From positions 2,287,816-2,351,815 of the forward strand of contig NC_061785.1 of assembly GCF_022458985.1 (NCBI RefSeq): DNA of 64,000 nucleotides. The letters run 5' to 3'. A program made the position numbers and the translations under genes. Under the pieces are notes generated by a model that saw nothing but the letters and a program-made list of their open reading frames with translations, ran no database searches and was not told where the DNA came from. Shown here one piece after another: positions 57,201-64,000 of this stretch; position 1 is the first letter of the stretch, and every line of letters starts with the position of its first letter. The DNA comes from Mugil cephalus. Lineage: Eukaryota > Chordata > Actinopteri > Mugiliformes > Mugilidae.

Positions 57201-60200
57201 ATTGCATCAAAAGGAAATCATTACATAACTCCGGCCTGACCGGGGGAATCCTGCTGCCTCACAGAAACTGGTTTGCGTGGAGGGCTGCTCCCAAACATCA
57301 CGGATTACAGGTCAGTCCAAAAATATCAGTAGCCAACCCACATTTAATAAAAGCGTTTAGATATTTGTGGGATTACTCATGTGGTTACTCATGCTTTGTG
57401 TTTACCTCGATGGAGACGGTGTTGAGCTGCAGTTTGTTGATGGCATTCTCAGCCGCTGTCATGGTTTTCACCATCTCCGCCTGCTTCTCGGCCAGCTCCT
57501 TCTGCACAACACATCAACACAAAGCAAAGTCCACATGAAGATAGGACCGATGTAAACATTCAGAAAAACTCTTTCCTGTTCTTTGGAGGAGGAGGAGGTG
57601 GTTACACATCTGATTCTTGTCTCTTTTCTTTTGAAATGCTCTGGCTTGTCTTCACTCTGAATTCCTGAGGCAGGTCCAGGCAGAGCTGAAGCTCCGACTA
57701 AAATATTTGCTCTGCATTAAAGTTCAAACCCCGAAGGTAGAACAAGCGCCACCTTCAACGTGAGTCACACTCAGTATGTTAAAATTTATGACATTTCTAT
57801 ACCCCGCAGGGTGAACACACACTGGTAACTCACAGGGAAACTGATTTGAGAAAGCAATAGAAGTCCTGGTTTCTAACTCCTCTTTGCACAAATTGTCAGT
57901 GGTGTGCACATGCAAGATTCAAGAATCAAGAGTCTTTATTGTCAGTATGAGAACATAACGAAATTCTGCAGAGACCCCCGGCTTAAAGGCACAAAAAACA
58001 CCCTTAAAGTAAAAAATGTGTGCAGAGAAAATGTAAATACTGTAACAATGAACATAAAAGTGCCGCTTAGTGCAGGTTCCAGTCTACACAAACCCTTTAA
58101 GACTTTATTCAAACGGATTTAATCGCGATTAATCGTGGATAGTTAATGCACGATGATTGATCGCAAATTAATTAACCTCTTATCATTCCAGCCTATTTAC
58201 GACAACGTAACTGAATGTCATTCATGAACATGTCGGAGCTCATTCATGGTCTTGGTTTCTTTTTAAAGACAAGACTCTGAAGTTTCTGTCACAAAAGTCA
58301 GAATCACTCTAAGTGGTTTTGTTTTGGAGGAATCAGAGTTGGAACACAGTTAAAAAAAAAGAAGAAGTTGTTTATGTTTTTTAAAAATTGTGTTGGTTGA
58401 ATCCTATAATGACTTTTATCAGTGAAACCAGAAGAAAATTACATATTGGATCACGCAGCATTTACTCAGACACGAACCATGTCCAAAACTCTGACTGGTT
58501 CAAAAAGCTGCTGCTGTCACTTATACGATGATACAGCAAAATGTTAACGGGTTAAATTGATATTTTTCTATTCTTTAATCAACAAGGGAGTGGGTTAATA
58601 TGTTTCATGCATAAAGAAATCATATTTATTTCAGTATCAATTGCGTTGTCTTGGCTGCATATGGTTAAAATTAACCCGGTGATGTCTGAACGTACAGTGA
58701 CGTCAATACCAGGAGAAGGTCAGGGCTGACCACTGGTGAACAAAACATGCTCATGTCTGTGAGTTTGGTTCTGAGCAACTTTCGTTTGTCCTTAGAAATC
58801 TAAATTTAATCTAAATGAAAGTGTCATAGTAGCGTCATGGTTGGGAGGAGGTCGGGGCGAACAAAGGGCGTGTGAAACACAAATGTTTCATAATGAGTGT
58901 GACAATGACTAAACACATTTTCCTGAAATAACTTAAAGAAAATAAACCACTAATCACGCACATCATTACTGCTGCATCACTTCCTCATTTACACAAACTA
59001 CGGGTCGGGCCGAGGCTCAAACGTTAATCATTAACGTCACCATTATTACTGCTGTTAAAAGGAATTTGAAACAAACATCATTAACTGCACCGACCGAAAG
59101 ACGAGGACGTTTACCTCCTACGGTTTGAATCTGACCTCGGTGAATAAAAATAAAACCGCAAATGAGTTTATTTTAAGAGGAGGTCGCTACTATATAATTT
59201 ACAAGAATTAAGGACAAAAATGAAAAGCATTGAAACGGAATTTAAAGTTAAATAAGTGTTGTTTTGTACTGCTAAAATTTGATTTCCACGCTAATTGATC
59301 TTCTTTAATGTTAAATTTTAAGGTATCACTCATTAAAAGTATATTTTGCCAACTCTTGTGCAGCTTTTTCAGTTTCCATAGTTACTATTTTCGTTCTAAC
59401 TAAACTAAACTTCTTCGCAGATGTTGTTCTGTTGTATTTTACTTAATCGCTTAAATGTTGTCTTGATATTCACGGTTGTTTGTGTCTGTATGCACCTGAA
59501 TTCAGTCTCACATCTTTTAGTAAATAAAATGTTTCCAAGACCTCGACTCTTAACATTAATGGAGTTAAAGTTAAAGTCCAGTTAAAGTCCAACCTCCTTT
59601 AAAACTCAGATCTCAACTTGTATTTCTTCTTTAATCTTCAAATAATTAAGTCTTTAACTCTAGAAGTAGAGTTCATTGCTGACTACAGGTTTATCCAGAT
59701 CCTTTAATCTTCCGCTTATAACCTGGATCAGAAACATCTCATCTGGTTCCTTTTATGTCATAATTTCAGAGTTCAAAGTCTTCTGTAGTTGCCATGTTTT
59801 TTTAATTCTGACGTTTTCTGGCGTCTTTTCCCGGTGTGACCTGAATGCAGCGTGACATGTTTGGGTTCAAGTGCATCTAAACTAAACAAAGGTAAGTTAC
59901 GTAACGATGCAGAGATCAAATGTAGGAAGAGGAAGTCATTTTAATCTGCTGCCGCAATCAAGGAGCAGCGGTTAACTCTGGCATCTTTATTTCCTTCCAT
60001 TTCTAGGGGAAGTTTACAGATTTAAATGTTGTTCAGCTTAGTAGTAGATCTACTACGTGAGCCACTTCTTTTCACCTGCCCGTCTGGGCAGCATTCCTCT
60101 GAACTGAGTTTACATTCCAGCTCTAACGAAACAGTTTGAAATTCTACAGCGGCGCACTGAGCAAATAACAGGTGTGGGCTAAAAGCTGCAGACCTGTGAA

Positions 60201-62012
60201 GGAATCTTGAAGGGAATGTTTGAACTTGAGAGGTCGGGGACTGTCACAACGAGACAAATGAGCCGTCGGCTGGACGACTGGACAGATTGAGTTTCCAGAA
60301 AGCCGCAAAGCCCCCGAGTCAGAGCTTGTGATGCTCAGTTAGACTCCAGTGCTATATATGCATGTCCTCTCCAGGGTGTGAAAGCTCCGGCCTGGATGAG
60401 ATTTAAAGGATTATTTCTGACCTACAACAGCAGATTAATGACTCTACAGCTGGCACGTGTTGTTCTTTTGATGCTCAAAGCTTTTGTTTACTGAGAATGT
60501 GAAGATCTGTGAGACCTTTGCCACAGATGTGATAGATGTGAGATAAAAATATAACAACAAATAAAACACCCAGTTTCAGAGTGCCGGAGAAAAAATCAGG
60601 AATAATAAAAATAAATAAATATTATTAATGATAAATCATACAGTTTGAGATCATTTATGAAATGTCAAAAGTTCAGAAAAAAATAAGAAAAAAAGTCTTT
60701 AATTGCCCCTTAATAAATAATAATGTGGCTTATGACATGTCAAAAAAATTACCTTTTTTTAAATAAAAAAAATGTCTGATTGAAACTACAGACAAACTAA
60801 GTAAAAATAATGAATAAAAACAAATAAACAAGTAAATTCTTCATTTCTATTCTTCTGTTGTGAACGTCTGAATAGAGGCCAAGAACAAAGTGTACGACGT
60901 GTCCTCGTCTGGGTGTGAAGAGGGATTACATCTCACCTCTAGCAGCAGATTAATAGTCACAGATGACACGTGTTGTTTTTTGACACTCAGAGCTTTTGTT
61001 TAACTTTAATTCACCTGAACAGCTGTTGAACACAAGTCTTTAGATCCCTGGTAGCGTTTCCAAAACACCAGCCACAGGAATAACAGCATCATTTCCTCAG
61101 TCATATTAACACTTACTGTGAGAATATTAATAAAAACACCAACGTGCTTCTTGTTGTTTTCCAGAGTTTGACAGTTACTCTGTTAGACAAACGATATGTA
61201 TGGAGATTAATTAAAGGAAATTAATTTAAAGAAAAGCAGATATTTGGCCTGATTCAAGATTTAAACTTTTATTTTAATTTAAGAATTGTTTTAAAGATAA
61301 TTTTTAAAACATTTCTTGGCTTCCAACTTTCAACCGGCTTTTACTTGTTTTATTTGTTTGTTTCATTCCTTCTGTTCTTGTCTACCTGTGTGCAGCCCCG
61401 TGTTCGAACCCGTGTTTCTGTTTTTAAAGTCGTGTATAAATAAAGTTTGGTTTGGAGACCACTTGCCTCTATGCGTTTGCGGGCCTCCTCCACGGGGACC
61501 GTGTTGTGGCCCCTGTGCTCCTCCGTCATACAGTCCTGACAGATGCAGCAGGCGTCGGCGCAGCAGAACAGCTCCAGGGGCCACTTGTGGCTCTCGCAGG
61601 TCCGACGCTCGATGTCCCTCAGCGGCTCCACCAGCCGGTGGTTCTGGAACTTGGGGTTCTCCAGGTGGGGCCGGAGGTGGGCGCCGCAGTACGACACCAG
61701 GCAGGTGAGGCAGGACTTGAGGGCCCTGCAGGGGCTCTCGATGCACGAGTCGCACACCACGTCGTCGGGGCCCAGAGGTTCCTCCTTCACCTCCTCCTCC
61801 CCCGGGTCCTCCTGAGGCACCTCTGCCTCCTTGGTCTCCTCCGACTCCTTCGGGTCTTCCTCCGTTGCCTTTGAGTCCTGCTCCTCTATGATCCCAGGGG
61901 GGGCCTCGCCGGTCCCATTCTGCTTGGGGATAGACTTGTCGGGACTCTGGAGCCTCTCCACCGGCTGGTCTCCGTTCAGCTCACCTGGTTCCGCTTCCAC
62001 GCTGTCGGCCAT
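53336..62012 (-). CDS. trim16: Tripartite motif protein 16 (RING-less E3 ligase)
   Basis: TRIM16 is a cytosolic ubiquitin ligase lacking a RING; in mammals it works with galectin-3 in autophagy of damaged lysosomes and in oxidative-stress responses. Exons: 61467-62012, 57406-57501, 56955-57188, 55952-56123, 54190-54285, 53336-53961 (1770 bp, 589 aa; human about 564). Domains: acidic Glu/Pro-rich region 1-85; B-box 1 about 87-127 (CDSC ... CLTC ... CGAH); B-box 2 about 139-169 (CESH ... [14 protein letters not shown]); coiled coil about 175-380; PRY-SPRY about 385-570 with [35 protein letters not shown] and [18 protein letters not shown] Pro/Ser-rich tail ([19 protein letters not shown]) extends the C-terminus. 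Intron 1 uses a GC donor, AGAG|GCAAGT. It lies next to tvp23b in the same orientation, as TVP23C-TRIM16 do in human. Confidence 0.92.
54325..55755. repeat. 9-bp minisatellite in trim16 intron 4
   Basis: About 160 units of (A/C/T)ATGTTCTA-type nonamers (ACATGTTCT, ATATGTTCT, ATCTGTTCT, ATATTTTCT, ACATGTTCC). A larger segment of several hundred bp is duplicated: ATGTTCCATTATGTTCTTTA at 54591 recurs at 55151 (offset 560) and ATCTCTTCTATATTTTCTAC at 54771 recurs at 55368 (offset 597). Frames of up to 524 codons are artefacts of the nonamer. Confidence 0.97.
55952..57501 (-). CDS. trim16: trim16 exons 2-4 (coiled coil)
   Basis: Exon 2 (57406-57501) encodes [20 protein letters not shown]. Exon 3 (56955-57188) encodes [20 protein letters not shown] and [20 protein letters not shown]. 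Exon 4 (55952-56123) encodes [20 protein letters not shown]. Heptad-like leucine spacing and the high Glu/Lys/Gln content fit the TRIM coiled coil. Confidence 0.9.
56330..56450 (+). repeat. Dispersed repeat with TTAATCGCGATTAATCG core, copy 1
   Basis: CCCTTTAAGACTTTATTAAA, GGATTTAATCGCGATTAATC and CGCAAATTAATTAACCTC match 58085-58185 in direct orientation. The palindromic ATTAATCGCGATTAAT core is a known component of fish interspersed repeats. Confidence 0.8.
57912..57965 (+). repeat. Interspersed repeat end (TTTATTGTCAGTATGAG type)
   Basis: CAAGAGTCTTTATTGTCAGT followed by ATAACGAAATTCTGCAG resembles a widespread teleost repeat end (TTTATTGTCATT ... ACGAAATT). The related TTTATTGTCATTGTAC is at about 19815. 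Confidence 0.5.
58085..58495 (+). repeat. Composite repeat: AATCGCGATT core plus family D, copy 2
   Basis: The first 100 bp match 56330-56450, and 58205-58495 matches 14630-14905. Together they may be one element of which the other loci keep only parts. It lies in trim16 intron 1. Confidence 0.8.
58496..61466 (-). other. trim16 intron 1, left part
   Basis: About 3 kb of AT-rich sequence leading to the GC donor of exon 1. I see no further exon or RNA gene; short poly-A/T and AATAAATA-rich stretches near 60600-60840. Confidence 0.5.
61467..62012 (-). CDS. trim16: trim16 exon 1 (acidic region and two B-boxes)
   Basis: 546 bp, 182 codons, from [16 protein letters not shown] to ARKRIE. The zinc ligands of both B-boxes are intact. 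Skipping the GC donor to reach a GT would add a few residues and break the phase-0 join to [10 protein letters not shown] in exon 2, so GC is preferred. Confidence 0.9.
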
Positions 62013-62051
62013 GACTCCGCTTCCACTCAGCGGGAGGAACTGGCTCGCCTG

Positions 62052-62059
62052 CTTTTATC
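62052..62059 (-). promoter_or_regulatory. Possible trim16 TATA-like box
   Basis: GATAAAAG on the minus strand, about 40 bp upstream of the trim16 ATG. If used, the leader would be only 10-20 nt; an upstream non-coding exon is equally possible. Confidence 0.3.
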
Positions 62060-63877
62060 CAAGAGAAGAGTCTGAAGGCCACACCTAGATGATGTGAAGC
62101 TTCACAGTTTCACCGCCCCTGGAACCAAGCAAACACCCCCCCTCCCACCAACACTCCAGCAGCAGCAGCAGGGTGGAGCTCCCTCTACAAACCACCAGGA
62201 AGGTGTAGGGTTGCATTCCTGCACATGTTCTGTGTTTCAACGTGGACTGAAACGAGTCGTCGGCCGCTCTGCAAACAGTCCTGATAATGAGGAAGTGAAG
62301 CTGCAGCCTGTTGTTTGCTCGTCTGCCTCCTCCTCCACATGTGATCACTTCTCATGTGTCCTCTCCTTCCTCTGCTTCTTCTTCTTCTGTTGCCGCTGCG
62401 TCTGCTCCAAAGTTCAAGAGGAAACTTAGAAACAGACTGAAACTGGTCTGAGAGCAGCTCCAGACCAGATACTGCCACCAAGTGACCAGACACAAACACT
62501 GAGGAACCAGGAAAAGCTCAATGAAAAGCCTGTGGTCATGTGACTGCTTACGTGTGTGCTCAGCCAATCAGAGATCAGTGTTGGTATCTTCCTCGTTCTT
62601 CCCTTTATTCCAGATAATCTACTCTCATTGTTCTCTGTATTTGTTTTGGTGACAATTTATTTTTTTTTTCCTAGTGGATTATTTTTTTATATTTTCCACA
62701 GATAATGTTTTTATAGCAAATAAATAAACAATTAAAATTGTATAAAGCATTTAAAGATTTTCTCAGACAACTTTTAAAATTTTAAGTTTTTATCCTGGTT
62801 GAAAAATGCTAAAGAACTGAGAAATGTTTTAAATGTTTTAAATTAGTTTTGTTGTTAAAAATAAATAATTAAATTATTAAAAATAAAAAATGATTTAGAA
62901 AAACATATTTTGTATATTTATTTTTTTCTTCATTTGAATAAATAAAATGTCTGTAAATGTCTGTATTTTGTGTTTTCTGCTATTTGAAATAAATAAACAA
63001 TAATAATTGTATAAAACATTTAAAATCTATTAAGAAAAGAAAGAAACACTAGACTAGAACACACTAAAGAAACACTAAAGAATAGTGGTATTTTTATGGA
63101 ACAAAATAAATTAATTAAACAATAAAATAAAAAACAAAAAATACAACAAATAATTTACCAGAAACCCTATAAAATTATTATCAGTAAATATAAATCCCAA
63201 ATTAGTTTAGTTTAGTTCCATCTGTTTGGATGTCAACTTTTTAATTTAGTGTTATTGTTTTTTTGTTTGTTTGTTTGTTTGTTTTTAATGGTTGAAAATG
63301 TTAGGATTCCTCTAGACATGTGTTTACTGGAATAAAAGACAATAAAACAACTTTTAATACATTAAAATCAAATTAACGTTTATTCTCAGAGAAAGAAAAT
63401 AAAAAGATTCCACACCCACTTAAAGACACGTCCATGTCTTCGTGTCCTGCAGCTACAGAGGTAAGAAATTAATCAAAGAAACAAAAGTAACCAAAGATTT
63501 ATGTGATTAAATAGAATAAAAAATAAAATACAATAAATTAAATCTATTTCTCTAGCAGAGCTCCCTTTAGTATTTATGCTGTTTTTATTTCTTATTGTCT
63601 GGTCTCAGTATTTTTTATGCTGCTACTAAGAAGAGAGTCACTCACTGGACCCAAAATCTGAATAAAAATAAAATACATTTATAAAATACTGCCTTCAGCT
63701 TGTTTATCATTATTATTGTGTTAAATGGGACCAATCACGTCCTGGTGTTTGTGCTGAACCATCTGTTAGTGTTGGATATTTATCAAAGTTCGTGTCAGCT
63801 GATGATATTAATTATTGATTCAAAGTCCGGTGGACGGAGGTTTTGGTCTAAACAGTTTTTCTCTTGCCCCCCCTCCA
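62060..63877. other. Intergenic region upstream of trim16
   Basis: GC-moderate to about 62560, with a CAGCAGCAGCAGCAG run near 62158 and a TTC run near 62378, then strongly AT-rich with AAATAAATA runs and a TTTG run at about 63262. No supported gene. Confidence 0.5.
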
Positions 63878-64000
63878 TCACTGAATCCCCACCAGGTCTG
63901 TGATGGGAGGAGCAAACACCATCAGTTCCTGGTATTTGTGGAAGAAGAGCTGGAGGCGGGACAGGTAGCCGTCCTCCTGGTAGGGAAGCTGCTTTTCACT
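63878..64000 (-). CDS. 3'-terminal coding exon of an unidentified gene (partial)
   Basis: The minus strand from the window edge is open for 40 codons to a TGA at 63878-63880 and reads SEKQLPYQEDGYLSRLQLFF, then HKYQELMVFAPPI. Amino-acid composition is protein-like and the DNA is more GC-rich than its AT-rich surroundings. The exon may end earlier at a donor rather than at this stop. I do not recognise the family. Same orientation as trim16, which lies downstream of it. Confidence 0.5.
   Translation of the reverse strand, partial: SEKQLPYQEDGYLSRLQLFFHKYQELMVFAPPITDLVGIQ

Overview
The window is nuclear DNA from a bony fish, most likely a percomorph teleost. Four intron-bearing vertebrate genes are readable at codon level. 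Introns are short to medium, and CA/GT microsatellites, DNA-transposon debris and non-LTR tails are dense. No bacterial, phage, plasmid or organellar features were seen.

Layout. 1-19141: about 19 kb of intergenic or distal regulatory DNA with no exon I can support. It holds microsatellites, a foldback transposon (about 6930-7822), fragments of several dispersed repeat families and a few GC-rich blocks. 19163-21356 (+): galanin receptor 2 (galr2), two exons and 333 aa. 21357-24828: intergenic DNA between converging genes. 24829-46743 (-): exocyst subunit EXO70 (exoc7), with 19 exons mapped. Its introns carry an unusual load of tandem DNA: a 39-bp minisatellite of about 2.2 kb, a nearly pure purine/pyrimidine tract of about 4.1 kb, GGA, TGTYG and ATCC arrays, and a 32-bp repeat that copies a splice donor. 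48023-51326 (-): tvp23b-like Golgi membrane protein, seven coding exons, 198 aa. 53336-62012 (-): trim16, six coding exons, 589 aa, with two B-boxes, a coiled coil and PRY-SPRY but no RING. A 1.45-kb 9-bp repeat lies in its fifth intron. 63878-64000 (-): the 3' end of a further coding exon that I could not identify.

The genes are not an operon or a shared pathway. Exocyst, TVP23 and TRIM16 all act on membrane traffic or membrane damage, but that is probably coincidence. The order is informative: GALR2-EXOC7 are neighbours on human 17q25, and TVP23C-TRIM16 are neighbours on human 17p12, so the window joins two blocks that are apart on human chromosome 17.

The most notable oddities are these. 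The EXOC7 exon expected between exons 11 and 13 (about 43 codons) is not visible, exactly where two simple-repeat arrays and a homopolymer lie. The preceding donor is a weak GC site beside a long G run. A tandem repeat has copied an authentic splice donor about six times. I found no evidence for a new biological system; very long open frames in the repeat arrays are artefacts of composition.
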